From JBBQYA01 sp031412335 (lineage in GTDB: Bacteria > Bacteroidota > Bacteroidia > Sphingobacteriales > Sphingobacteriaceae): a stretch of DNA of 64,000 nucleotides. A program made the translations under genes and the position numbers. Location of the stretch: assembly GCA_031412335.1 (NCBI GenBank), contig JANOCT010000016.1:62001-126000 (forward strand). Reading direction: 5' to 3'. Below the pieces are notes generated by a model, which saw only the letters and a program-made list of their open reading frames with translations, searched no databases and had not been told where the DNA came from. Shown here piece by piece: positions 7,679-16,539 of the stretch (position 1 is the first letter of the stretch; every line of letters begins with the position of its first letter).

Positions 7679-10600
7679 TTAGTGAACAACGCTAAATTTG
7701 AAATTCTTGTTTTCACCATTTTGTTTTTGAACTACTAAAAAGTAAATGCCAGATTGGAAATTTTCTGTCTTCAATTCAAAGCTATTAGATTCGGTTGTAA
7801 CATTTATAGTTGAAATTTTACTTCCTAAATTTGAAAAAACTAATATTTTATCACCTGCTTGCAAATCGTACGATAACGTCAATAGATCATCAGCTGGATT
7901 TGGATAAAGTTGTTGTTCAACTTTTTCATTTAATGATTGAGCAATTCTATTACCTCCTTCGTTAATTTCAAATGGATTATGTGGGTATGTTCGATTGTAA
8001 AATACCTCTAAAATGCTTCTGGCTAAATCTGAAACAGTGTAGTTTTGCTCAGCCCATGTTTCTAAAGTTGCAACAAATTCTCCTAAACTATCTATGGTAA
8101 AACCAGCAGATAATTTAGAAACTAAACCGGAATGAAAAGCTAAAAATATGCTGTCTTCTAAATCATTTGGATGGATAGAATTCAATTTGTTTCTATAATC
8201 TATCAAATCTCCATCGAATAAATGAGTTTGGGCGATAATTTTATCTGCTTCAACCGTATTCTCATAGCTTATTAATTCTTGCGCACTCTGAAGATATCTG
8301 GAATTAGTATCGGAAAGATAAACACTTAGCAATTTTCCTAAAAGGTAATTACGAACTTGCGGATCAGTTGTATTTCGTAATTGATTATCAATTTCTGTAG
8401 GGTCGTTAGTAACTTCGTTACATATCGTTGTAGAAGTGCTAACAGGCGTGCATCGATCAATAGTTACAATGCTACTCACACAGATTTGATCTGGATCTGT
8501 ACCAATACTGTTAAACGGAACAGCATAATCAAAAACCGAATAAGAATTAACTTGCCTTTCACTTCCTGAGACGCAACCATTTAAAAATTGATTGCCAGAT
8601 AATCCTCCAGGTCTACATTGACCAACATTTGCTGGAAAAAATACACCAGATAGATAAGGCTCAATTTTATAACGATCCAAGCTTACCACCCAATTTTTAT
8701 TTGAGTTAGAATTAAACTCGTTGCAATTGATAGAAGCTAATTTGTTGTTATACTCATGCAGTAAACTTACTCCAACTTGGTTGAAAATATTTTCTTCGAC
8801 AGTAGTTCCAAAAGTACCTCCGTTTTTTACAACTATACCAAACCCGTTGGCAGTTTGTTCGGTAAACGTATTTCTTGTAATTAAAATAGGGCTACTGGCT
8901 TCTACTAATATTCCAATAGAGCGTTCACGATTTTCACTTATTTCACCAGTTACGTTTATATTATTTCCATCATAATAATCACCCAAAGTATTACTTGCCC
9001 AAATACCTCTAAAACATTCCTCAATTGTAGTACCTCTTATCTGGCTGGAAGGGTAAAAAGTTGGTGCGATAGTATTAGTACGTTGTGGGTTATAAATTTG
9101 GCAGAAGTTCTGAGCAATTCCTGTTTTTATTAACCTTATTGCTGTGTTAAGGTTAGTAAAATGGTTATTTGGTACTACAGCAATCGACGAATTTATTGCA
9201 ACTATCCCATTTCCATTTCTTGAAATATTATAATTCTGAGGGTCAAAATTAACTGTTTCAAAATTTGAGTTTTTAATTTTAACAGATTGCATATCATTTA
9301 ACTCTACATAATTTTTAACAGCAATACCACTACCATCTCTCAAATAATCGGTTGTTATAAAGTCTGATCTTAAAAGATATGATTTATTATCACGTCCGCT
9401 ATAATCTTTCATTTTCACATGCACTCTATTATTTTCAAAAGTAGAGCCTATAATTTTAATTACACCACCACCACTGCAACCAGAACCTGGCTTACCTACA
9501 AGAACTCCTGTATAGGCGTGTCGCAAAGTACAATTTCGTAATTCCAAATTTCCTTGATTTGGATCAGTAGGTTTTGCACCTTGCGGTAGAGTAGTAGTTC
9601 CATATACTTGTATACCATCCCACATGATGGCTTCACACTCTTCATTTACACTAAAAGTACTGTTGTTTGCAGTAAACGAAGCACCTTGTTCTATCACTAG
9701 TTTAGCATTTGGTCCAAAAAGAATTTCCATATCTTCTACTATAATATGTGAATTACTTGGTATTAATAATACATCTTTTATTGTTGCAGTTATGCCAGAA
9801 TTACCATTTAATGGGTTGTTGTTGGCTGTCCAAGTTTCAAAACCGGTATTTGCTGTGTAGGTAGCATGATTGTAGCCTGATATGGTTATGGTTTGTTGGC
9901 TGGTGTAGGTTGCTCCGTAACCAGTGATTTCATGTACAAGGGTGTAAGTTCCTGCTGGGATACCAGTAAAAGTTACAGTAGGATTATTTCCGGTAGGTTT
10001 TGTATCAATTAAATTAATCCCACTTAACAACTTCCAAGTATGATTATACCAAGGTTGGTTAAACGTGGCAATGGCATTGAATTCAACTAGATCGCAAACT
10101 GCACCAATTGTATTGTAAGTGAAAGCAGGGTTGGGTTGTTCGTAAATACCAACGTCATCTATATAATAAGCAAAATCTAGAAATCCATTATATCCAGTAG
10201 TTGGTGGAGGATTACAAGTTGCTGTAGATTCCACATACGTATAAGCAGGTACAAAAATATTGTTTGTTGCATAACTATCATCAAATACACCTATAGTAAT
10301 CCAATCAAAGTTATCAGTAGCAGTAATTGAACCACTAATTTTAATCCAGTTTTGTCTATCAGTTACAATTAATTCGCTTAAGAAGTAGTCATGAGGCACG
10401 TTTAATAATCCAACATCGATTTTTGGTGAATTTCTGTTAAAAGAGCCTTTTGGTAATCTATCGTTTGTGAAAACTGCCCCTAAGTTATTAACTGCTAAAG
10501 CGCTGTATTCTGGCAAACTAACATAAAATACTACTTCATAAGTTTTACCAATTGTTAATGGAGCTAATAATTCAGCAGTTATATAGGATCTCGTTCCATT

Positions 10601-11029
10601 TTTTAAAACTGGAATTAAAATACTATCTAAAGTTGTCAGGGGTGGGTAAATTATTATTGGATATCCTGTATTGCCTCTAATAGCTACATAGCCATCTGTT
10701 GTGGCGTTTGTGTGATCATTTTGAAAACCTAATTCGTTTGTTCCTATTCCAACTTCACATGGTATTGTATTACATTCATTAAAATAAGTTGATCCGTAAG
10801 CACCCCCACCAAATATACCCTCTCCTACGTCTCTCCAATCAGACACCACATTTTGATAATTACCGTTTACATCTAGTTGTAAAAAATTTGTTCCACCAAT
10901 TAATGAAACATTAGTGATTTTTTTTGGACATAATATTTTATTGTTAAACCCCGGATTCGGAGCATAATTCCCATTCACTTGAGCTTTTAAAGGGTTAACA
11001 TACATACAGACATACATACATACATACAT
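7679..11029 (-). CDS. Large T9SS surface protein with beta-helix region; repeat-encoded, frame-variable N-terminus
   Basis: The frame open as sequenced gives 1116 residues beginning MYVCMYVCMYVNPLKAQVNG, with start codons lying inside a TATG repeat. The mature part has a jelly-roll-like N-terminal region (about 60-300), a PKD-like segment (about 310-390), and a right-handed beta-helix region of short Asn/Gly-rich strands (about 410-780, e.g. LELRNCTLRHAYTGVLVG). A C-terminal T9SS type A domain follows (LYPNPADDLLTLSYDL to SGIYFLVVQKQNGENKNFKF). As sequenced the N-terminus has a hydrophobic core and a plausible cut after LKA but no charged N-region. The upstream ATG at 11096 supplies one but is out of frame by one 4-bp unit. 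Probable adhesin or surface-remodelling protein; function not proven. Confidence 0.8.
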   Translation of the reverse strand: MYVCMYVCMYVNPLKAQVNGNYAPNPGFNNKILCPKKITNVSLIGGTNFLQLDVNGNYQNVVSDWRDVGEGIFGGGAYGSTYFNECNTIPCEVGIGTNELGFQNDHTNATTDGYVAIRGNTGYPIIIYPPLTTLDSILIPVLKNGTRSYITAELLAPLTIGKTYEVVFYVSLPEYSALAVNNLGAVFTNDRLPKGSFNRNSPKIDVGLLNVPHDYFLSELIVTDRQNWIKISGSITATDNFDWITIGVFDDSYATNNIFVPAYTYVESTATCNPPPTTGYNGFLDFAYYIDDVGIYEQPNPAFTYNTIGAVCDLVEFNAIATFNQPWYNHTWKLLSGINLIDTKPTGNNPTVTFTGIPAGTYTLVHEITGYGATYTSQQTITISGYNHATYTANTGFETWTANNNPLNGNSGITATIKDVLLIPSNSHIIVEDMEILFGPNAKLVIEQGASFTANNSTFSVNEECEAIMWDGIQVYGTTTLPQGAKPTDPNQGNLELRNCTLRHAYTGVLVGKPGSGCSGGGVIKIIGSTFENNRVHVKMKDYSGRDNKSYLLRSDFITTDYLRDGSGIAVKNYVELNDMQSVKIKNSNFETVNFDPQNYNISRNGNGIVAINSSIAVVPNNHFTNLNTAIRLIKTGIAQNFCQIYNPQRTNTIAPTFYPSSQIRGTTIEECFRGIWASNTLGDYYDGNNINVTGEISENRERSIGILVEASSPILITRNTFTEQTANGFGIVVKNGGTFGTTVEENIFNQVGVSLLHEYNNKLASINCNEFNSNSNKNWVVSLDRYKIEPYLSGVFFPANVGQCRPGGLSGNQFLNGCVSGSERQVNSYSVFDYAVPFNSIGTDPDQICVSSIVTIDRCTPVSTSTTICNEVTNDPTEIDNQLRNTTDPQVRNYLLGKLLSVYLSDTNSRYLQSAQELISYENTVEADKIIAQTHLFDGDLIDYRNKLNSIHPNDLEDSIFLAFHSGLVSKLSAGFTIDSLGEFVATLETWAEQNYTVSDLARSILEVFYNRTYPHNPFEINEGGNRIAQSLNEKVEQQLYPNPADDLLTLSYDLQAGDKILVFSNLGSKISTINVTTESNSFELKTENFQSGIYFLVVQKQNGENKNFKFSVVH

Positions 11030-11096
11030 ACATACAGTTTCGAAAAAATGAAAGCAACCTTGATTTACTTAATCTAAAATCATTCGTTTTTAACAT
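10995..11096 (-). other. Upstream start and leader frame, out of frame with the T9SS protein
   Basis: From the ATG at 11096 a leftward frame encodes MLKTNDFRLSKSRLLSFFRN, continues with CMYV units through the repeat, and stops at TAA 10997-10995. The distance from this ATG to the ATG at 11029 is 67 bases. Removing one 4-bp unit makes it 63 (in frame), and adding two makes it 75 (in frame). In either case the charged leader joins the hydrophobic (CMYV)n core and the NPLKA cleavage region, forming a full signal peptide. An in-frame TTG at 11057 would give a shorter N-region. No clear ribosome-binding site distinguishes the starts. Confidence 0.6.
10999..11036. repeat. Tetranucleotide microsatellite (CATA/TATG) at the T9SS gene start
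   Basis: Nine CATA-type units in a row on the + strand: two perfect units (10999-11006), one variant CAGA (11007-11010), six perfect units (11011-11034), then CA. On the coding strand this reads (TATG)n and encodes the periodic tetrapeptide Cys-Met-Tyr-Val. Four-base units change the reading frame at every slippage event. The pure six-unit run is the part expected to be most unstable. Confidence 0.95.
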
Positions 11097-11165
11097 AGCG
11101 TAGTAGTTTTATTAAGGGTTAAATTATATTCACAAGGTAGGAAACGTTTTTAATAAAACGTAGTA
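11085..11165. repeat. Direct repeat pair, 60-base periodicity
   Basis: The unit CGTTTTTAA-N5-CGTAGTA occurs at 11085-11105 and again at 11145-11165, exactly 60 bases apart; the five central bases differ. The pair lies just upstream of the alternative start at 11096 and partly over it. Equal spacing of about 5.7 helical turns suits a regulator-binding or duplicated promoter region, but no regulator is known. Confidence 0.6.
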
Positions 11166-11505
11166 AATATTCATATTAAATTTTTGTTAACAAATTGTAC
11201 TAGATATGTTAATACACTTAATTATTCTAAAAAAGCTTTTTTAATGAGTTAAGACCATTATTAAAAAAAATGAAATATCAAAACGGCCGGTAATAAATAA
11301 AAACGGGTGTAATCGAAAGCCGAATCAACTCAATATACGGGTAACCTTTAAAATGCCTCTATCGATGAGAACAAATCTTTCCTAATTGCACTAAAACGCA
11401 AAATTATGGTTTGTATAAAACTATCGATCATGTTTAAACAAAATCAAACAGCATAAAATCATAAATAGGCTAAATCCCACAAAACATATTTTACAACAAT
11501 AGCCG

Positions 11506-11535
11506 TTGTAATATCACTCGCTTATTCTATTTTTG
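11506..11535 (+). promoter_or_regulatory. Bacteroidetes-type promoter, probably leaderless, for the BatA-like gene
   Basis: A TTG -33 element (11506-11508) is followed after 19 bases by TATTTTTG (11528-11535), a match to the TAnnTTTG -7 consensus. Transcription would start about 5-7 bases later, at or next to the ATG at 11542. The message would therefore have essentially no leader. The TTG at 11533 lies inside the -7 box and cannot be the start codon of this transcript. Confidence 0.7.
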
Positions 11536-11541
11536 AGGTTC

Positions 11542-13572
11542 ATGAGATTTCTGTATCCAGAGTTTTTAGCAGCATTGGCTTTACTTGCCATCCCAATTAT
11601 TGTTCATTTATTCAATTTCAGAAGGTATAAGCGAATTGCTTTTACGAATGTGAAATTCTTGCGCGAGTTAAAAGAAGAATCTTCTGGTCAATCGAAATTA
11701 AAAAAGCTTTTGGTGCTTGCGAGTAGGTTATTAGCAGTTTTTATGTTAGTAATGGCATTTGCTGGTCCATATATTCCATTGGCTCAAAATGCGAATCCAG
11801 GTGTTGCCAATGAAATAAGTGTTTACATCGACAATTCGTATAGCATGGAAGCGCGCAAAAGTGATGCGAGTTTGTTGGACGAGGCTAAAAGTAAAGCCAA
11901 AGAATTAGCCAATGCCTTTAATCCAAATGATCGATTTCAACTACTTACTAATGATTTTGAAGGTAAACATCAACGTTTGGTTTCTAGAGATGAATATTTG
12001 ACTTTGATTGATGAGGTGAAAATTTCGCCAGTAAGCAGAAAAATTTCTGAAATAAATGCAAGACAACAATCCGTTTTTAGTACGGATGCCGCTAGTGTTA
12101 AATCAATTTTTGTTCTCTCTGATTTTCAGAAAAGTATGGTTGACCAAGCTAAGAATACTGTAGATAGTTTGACCCAAACTAAATGGATTGTAATTCCTGG
12201 CGCAGAGAATGCTGGCAACTTGGTTATCGATTCTGTGTTTTTTATTTCGCCTTTACATCAATTAAAAACCATTGAACAACTGATTGTAAGAGTTAGAAAT
12301 TTTGGTTCGGAAGCAGTCGAGAATTTACCTTTGCAGCTAAGCATCAATGGTCAGCAAAAATCAATTGGAAATATTTCTGTGGCCGCAAATGATTTTGCTT
12401 TTGACACCATAAGTTATCAATTAACGACTTCTGGAATTCAGAATGGTTCAATAACCTTAACTGATTTCCCGATAACTTTTGACGATACCTATTATTTCAC
12501 CTATCAAACTCAGGAGAAAAAATCAATCGCTATTATTTCTGAAAAGGAGGCGAATAAGTATTTAAATTCCGTTTATCAAAGCGAACCATTTTTCGAGGTT
12601 AAGAATTTCACGAATGGAACCATTGATTATAAACAAGTCGCTGAATCTAATCTGGTAATTTTAGACGGATTGAAAGTACTTTCTTCTGGTTTGACACTTG
12701 AATTGCAAAAGTTTGTAAGCTCTGGAGGTTCTTTATTTATTTTTCCGGCTCAAGATGCTGATCTGGCTTCTTACCAAACCACACTTTCCGCCATCAATAC
12801 CGATTACTATTCCACATCAAGTTTTTTACCGAATGAGGTAAATTTTATTAATCTGCAATCTTCTTTATTTAAATCTGTTTTCGAAAAAATTCCTGCCAAC
12901 CTTGATTTACCCAAAGTGAAAAACCATTTTGTCTTAAACAGAAGTTCTGGTAGAAATTCAGAAACATTGCTGAGCATGAAAGGGGGTGAAGCTTTTCTGA
13001 ACCAATATAGTTACAAAAAAGGAAAAGTATATGTGTGTGCAGTTCCGCTAAATGCAGAAAATTCGAATTTGCCATCTCACGCTATTTTTGTTCCGATGAT
13101 GTATCGGGCAGCTTTGTTAAGTTTTCAGGAATATGCACTGGCATATACTATTGGCATCGATAATTTATTGCAATCATCACCAATTTCTTTAGCTAAAAAT
13201 CAAAATCTTCAATTGCTTGGTAAAAATTTCGAGTTAGTTCCAGAACTAAGAAATACTGATGCCATGAGTTTTTTATTTGTTGCCGATCAAATAAAAGAAG
13301 CTGGTAGTTTTGATTTGATTTTAGATAAAACGAAATTGAATTCATTTGCATTTAATTTTAATCGGGCAGAGTCGGTAATGGAGTTTTACAAGCCAAACGA
13401 GCTCAGCGATTTCGGCATTGCGAAAAATTTTTCGGTTATAAATTCATCTGCAAAGCCATTAGACCAAGTTTTGAAAACCTCTGGTGCAGGTATTTCACTT
13501 TGGAAATGGGCAATATTGTTTGTTTTACTATTTTTGGCAATCGAAATCTTTCTACTACGATTTTTAAAATAA
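11542..13572 (+). CDS. BatA-like membrane protein with von Willebrand A-type region
   Basis: A 676-residue protein from the ATG at 11542 (MRFLYPEFLAALALLAIPII). The N-terminus is the BatA/aerotolerance-regulator module: a first membrane helix, VHLFNFRRYKRIAFTNVKFL, then a second helix at about residues 56-73. A VWA-like domain follows with a partial metal site (ISVYIDNSYSMEA). A final membrane helix lies near the C-terminus (WAILFVLLFLAIEIFLL). Most of the protein would face the periplasm. Related proteins are widespread in Bacteroidetes but their role is not settled. It starts the operon with the dihydroorotase homologue (gap 7 bases). Confidence 0.85.
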   Translation: MRFLYPEFLAALALLAIPIIVHLFNFRRYKRIAFTNVKFLRELKEESSGQSKLKKLLVLASRLLAVFMLVMAFAGPYIPLAQNANPGVANEISVYIDNSYSMEARKSDASLLDEAKSKAKELANAFNPNDRFQLLTNDFEGKHQRLVSRDEYLTLIDEVKISPVSRKISEINARQQSVFSTDAASVKSIFVLSDFQKSMVDQAKNTVDSLTQTKWIVIPGAENAGNLVIDSVFFISPLHQLKTIEQLIVRVRNFGSEAVENLPLQLSINGQQKSIGNISVAANDFAFDTISYQLTTSGIQNGSITLTDFPITFDDTYYFTYQTQEKKSIAIISEKEANKYLNSVYQSEPFFEVKNFTNGTIDYKQVAESNLVILDGLKVLSSGLTLELQKFVSSGGSLFIFPAQDADLASYQTTLSAINTDYYSTSSFLPNEVNFINLQSSLFKSVFEKIPANLDLPKVKNHFVLNRSSGRNSETLLSMKGGEAFLNQYSYKKGKVYVCAVPLNAENSNLPSHAIFVPMMYRAALLSFQEYALAYTIGIDNLLQSSPISLAKNQNLQLLGKNFELVPELRNTDAMSFLFVADQIKEAGSFDLILDKTKLNSFAFNFNRAESVMEFYKPNELSDFGIAKNFSVINSSAKPLDQVLKTSGAGISLWKWAILFVLLFLAIEIFLLRFLK

Positions 13573-13579
13573 AACAATT

Positions 13580-14869
13580 ATGGCTCACAAGCAATCAATG
13601 CTGTTCAGGTCTGTAACCATAATTGATCCCCGATCTGAGTTTAATCATCAGAAAAACAATATTTTAATTCAAGACGGAAAATATCATTCATTCAATAATG
13701 AAGATCAAGAATACGATAATAATGTAGAAATTATTGAGTGTGATCAATTGTATTTGTCGATCGGTTGGTTTGATATGAATGTGAATTTCTGCGATCCGGG
13801 TTTTGAAATGAATGAAGATATGGCAAGTGGAACTGCCGCTGCGGCACGTGGTGGTTTTACTGGAGTTGCCCTAATGCCGAATACTGAACCTCCTTTACAT
13901 ACCAAATCTCAAATTAATTATTTAAAAGATCAGTCGAGAAACTTGACGGTAGATGTTTTTCCGATTGGAGCAGTGAGTGCAAATAGAAATGGAAAAGACA
14001 TGGCAGAAATGTTTGACATGGCTAATCATGGAGCAATTGCATTTTCGGATGGAGATCGAGCAATTGCTGATGCAGGTTTGCTGTTACGATCTGCGCAATA
14101 TGCTGCCAATTTTGGCAAAAAAGTAATTGTATTTGCCGATGATTTGAGTTTATATGGTAAAGCCATTGTAAACGAAGGTGAAATGAGTGTAGTGTTGGGA
14201 ATGAAAGGTATGCCGGCCCTTGCAGAAGAAATGATGATTGCTCGTGATATTGCGCTTTGCGAATATGCTAATTGCCCGATTCATTTTACCACTGTCTCAA
14301 CTGCTGGTTCTGTACAATTAATTCGTGAAGCCAAACAAAAAGGACTTCCAATTACAGCAGATGTGAGTTCCATTCATCTATTTAGTAATGAAAATGCATT
14401 AATTGATTTCGATACTAATTATAAAGTAAAACCACCTTTGCGATCCGAAAATGATCGTTTAGCATTAATAGCAGGAATTGTTGATGGTACAATTGATGCA
14501 ATTTGTTCGCAGCATACCCCTCAAACCATAGAGCATAAAAAACAAGAATTTGAGATTGCTGCATTCGGAATTTCGAATATTGAAACAAGTTTTTCTTTAT
14601 TAGCAACAAGTTTAGAAAATCAAGTTTCCATGGAAAGAATGATTGAATTAATAGCTATTAATCCACGTTCAATTTTAAACCTTGAAATTCCAGAAATAAA
14701 AATTGGGCAATTGGCAAACTTTACGTTATTTGATCCAAAAGAGCAAGTGGTTTATTCATCGATGGATTTAAAATCAAAGTCAAAAAATAATCCTTATCTA
14801 GGAAAAAAATTATCAGGAAAAGTGCATGGAATATATAATAAAGGTGCTTTTATCAATTTAAAAAACTAA
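13580..14869 (+). CDS. Dihydroorotase homologue lacking metal-binding residues (probably non-catalytic)
   Basis: A 429-residue amidohydrolase-fold protein closest to the PyrC/allantoinase type. The fold is intact (GGFTGVALMPNTEPPLH, NPRSILNL, KSKNNPYLGKKLSGKVHGIY). The zinc-binding HxH is replaced: the usual DMHVHL reads DMNVNF at residues 65-70. The ligand in the VIVHAED-type strand is Phe185 (VIVFADD), the PHHL motif reads SSIHL (263-267), and DHAPH is replaced by SQHTPQ (310-315). His235 (HFTTVST) remains. The loss of nearly all ligands argues against dihydroorotase activity. Inactive homologues elsewhere serve as structural partners of aspartate transcarbamoylase, which is one possibility. 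No pyr gene is nearby. Confidence 0.85.
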   Translation: MAHKQSMLFRSVTIIDPRSEFNHQKNNILIQDGKYHSFNNEDQEYDNNVEIIECDQLYLSIGWFDMNVNFCDPGFEMNEDMASGTAAAARGGFTGVALMPNTEPPLHTKSQINYLKDQSRNLTVDVFPIGAVSANRNGKDMAEMFDMANHGAIAFSDGDRAIADAGLLLRSAQYAANFGKKVIVFADDLSLYGKAIVNEGEMSVVLGMKGMPALAEEMMIARDIALCEYANCPIHFTTVSTAGSVQLIREAKQKGLPITADVSSIHLFSNENALIDFDTNYKVKPPLRSENDRLALIAGIVDGTIDAICSQHTPQTIEHKKQEFEIAAFGISNIETSFSLLATSLENQVSMERMIELIAINPRSILNLEIPEIKIGQLANFTLFDPKEQVVYSSMDLKSKSKNNPYLGKKLSGKVHGIYNKGAFINLKN

Positions 14870-14881
14870 ATCTAACATATT

Positions 14882-15619
14882 ATGGATCATCAAATAGAAG
14901 AAACTCTGCATGGCGCTTTAGCAGGTTTTGCAGCCGGCAGATATATTGATATCGAGCATACCTACCAAACAGATTTCACTTTGGACAAAGCATATTCGCA
15001 AATGTTCGACGAATTGAAAGAAATTTTCAAACTTGATATGCCTTTTTTGACCAAAGTTGAAGCCTTGGATCGGTATATTGATGATAAATCGCAGATTGCA
15101 CCAATCAATGAATTACTTTTTGATTTATTGCTGATTAACTTTTTCACGGTTGACGCCTTAAAGTTGGAAGAAGATTACCTGGAATCAGATGAATGGGAGG
15201 AAATAGAAAATCAAACCATTGATCGTGGTACAGAGGTTTTAAACGTGCTTTTATACATTAAAGAATGTAAAGAAGAGCAGATAGCGCCAGATTTATCAGA
15301 CTATTTGAAAGAGTTTTTATTGGTTGAAGAAGATGAATTTCAGGATGAATATATGATTTATGAAGATATAATTGCTAACCAATCTGTAGTAGATTCTTCT
15401 ATGGTCGAACTGGCAAAAATTGCAGATAAAATAAAGCCAGATTCAGAAATGAAAGACCTGTTTTATCCGATTATGTCGTTTTTTTCAGATATGGAAATGG
15501 AAAGCGAAACGATGGTTTCTTTCCTAAAACTTAGTCAGAATAAACCGTTTGATGGGGCAGTACTTTTTACTATACTTGCCTACCAAAACGGAATCAGACA
15601 ATTACCTCTACTTTATTAA
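14882..15619 (+). CDS. Acidic protein of unknown function
   Basis: A 245-residue, strongly acidic protein, probably all-helical and cytoplasmic (no signal peptide or membrane segment). I do not recognise the family. Acidic runs include LEEDYLESDEWEEIE and LLVEEDEFQDEYMIYEDI. It begins 12 bases after the dihydroorotase homologue and precedes the DUF4199 protein by 17 bases, so it belongs to the same four-gene operon. Its translation is long, unbroken and typical in codon use of its neighbours. Confidence 0.7.
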   Translation: MDHQIEETLHGALAGFAAGRYIDIEHTYQTDFTLDKAYSQMFDELKEIFKLDMPFLTKVEALDRYIDDKSQIAPINELLFDLLLINFFTVDALKLEEDYLESDEWEEIENQTIDRGTEVLNVLLYIKECKEEQIAPDLSDYLKEFLLVEEDEFQDEYMIYEDIIANQSVVDSSMVELAKIADKIKPDSEMKDLFYPIMSFFSDMEMESETMVSFLKLSQNKPFDGAVLFTILAYQNGIRQLPLLY

Positions 15620-15636
15620 CATTTAAATAAAACAAC

Positions 15637-16197
15637 ATGGAATCAAACGAATTTCAACCAACTGAAACTCCTGTAATTAATCCATCGCCGGTAAATACTG
15701 CTATGAAATATGGATTAATGGCGGGTGTATTACTAATTATTCTAACCGTAGTTTTTTACATGATGAACTATATGCCAAAAGGAGCATTAAATGTTTTTCC
15801 GTACTTAATAATCGGTGGTTTTATAATTTACGGGTGTATCAATTATCGAGATAAGGAATGTGGAGGATTTTTGAGTTATGGATCTGCAGTTAAAACCGGT
15901 GTTTTAATTGCGCTTTTTGCCTCAATAATTTTTGCAGCTTACTCTTATATTTTTTATCAATTTATTGATCCTGCTTATGTAGAAGTAATAATGACAGCGC
16001 AAGAAGAGGCTTTGTTAGAAAAAAATCTTCCGCAAGAAACTATTGATATGCAAATGGAAATGACAAGAAAGTTTATGACTCCAATGCTTATTTCACTTTT
16101 TACGATTGTTGGTTTTTTAATATTCGGATTAGTTATTTCATTAATTACATCCATTTTTGTAAAGAAAGAAAAGCCTTTTTTTGATACTAATAGATAG
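15637..16197 (+). CDS. DUF4199-family membrane protein
   Basis: A 186-residue membrane protein with four predicted helices (about residues 24-44, 53-70, 86-110 and 150-175). The charged loop NYRDKECGGFLSYGSAVKTG after helix two is characteristic of DUF4199, a family largely restricted to Bacteroidetes and of unknown function. The extracytoplasmic loop between helices three and four carries MTAQEEALLEKNLPQETIDM. It is the last gene of the operon; the following family-2 glycosyltransferase is 342 bases away, beyond a structured repeat element. Confidence 0.8.
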   Translation: MESNEFQPTETPVINPSPVNTAMKYGLMAGVLLIILTVVFYMMNYMPKGALNVFPYLIIGGFIIYGCINYRDKECGGFLSYGSAVKTGVLIALFASIIFAAYSYIFYQFIDPAYVEVIMTAQEEALLEKNLPQETIDMQMEMTRKFMTPMLISLFTIVGFLIFGLVISLITSIFVKKEKPFFDTNR

Positions 16198-16539
16198 ATA
16201 TCATACTAAGTGCTTATTAATATTATTCCATTTTATGTTTTATATCAATAAGAAGGAAGCTGAAATCGGAGGGAGGCTTAGGGATTGAAGCGGCATCTAG
16301 TCAGAAATGACAAGACAAGTTCCTTTTTTGCATGATAGAATTTTCAAATTAAGAAAAGCTGACCAAAAAAAGATATAGCTGAAAGCCCGACCCCAAAATT
16401 TTTATTTTGGGGGAAGCCCCAAATTAATTCTATAATTATTTATTAAATCAATAATAAATCAAAATTTTAAATTAAAATTAAAAAGATAAATCAAACCTCA
16501 GAACGGGTTAATAATAAAAAAGTTCTGATCAATTAATAC
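16198..16539. other. Intergenic region with interspersed structured element
   Basis: This gap of 342 bases is dominated by the element at 16275-16420. The remainder (16421-16539) is AT-rich leader sequence before the glycosyltransferase, with no further recognisable signal. Confidence 0.6.
16275..16420 (+). ncRNA. Interspersed structured element, copy A (possibly Flavo-1-like RNA)
   Basis: The order of blocks is GGCTTAGGGAT, AGCGGCATC, CTTTTTTGCA, AAAAAGATATAGC, AGCCCGACCCCAAAA, then a CCCCAAAA/TTTTGGGG hairpin and GGGAAGC. The same blocks in the same order occur reverse-oriented at 53417-53541, so this is a genuine repeat. Copy A has about 22 extra bases between AGCGGCATC and CTTTTTTG. Such elements are abundant between genes in Bacteroidetes, and from memory this resembles the class described as Flavo-1 RNA. 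That name needs a covariance-model search to confirm. It could alternatively be a mobile terminator-like repeat. Confidence 0.5.

Larger units (their letters stand above)
11030..11541. other. Divergent intergenic region upstream of the T9SS gene and the BatA-like gene
   Basis: About 510 bases. The left part holds the microsatellite tail, the alternative upstream start (11096) and a pair of direct repeats (11085-11165). The right end holds a good rightward promoter (11506-11535). The middle (about 11170-11500) is AT-rich with an A/T palindrome around 11229-11243; no gene was seen there. Confidence 0.6.

Noticed and set aside
11533..11541. TTG at 11533 as the start of the BatA-like protein
   Set aside because: It falls within the -7 promoter box; the ATG at 11542 gives the expected N-terminus.
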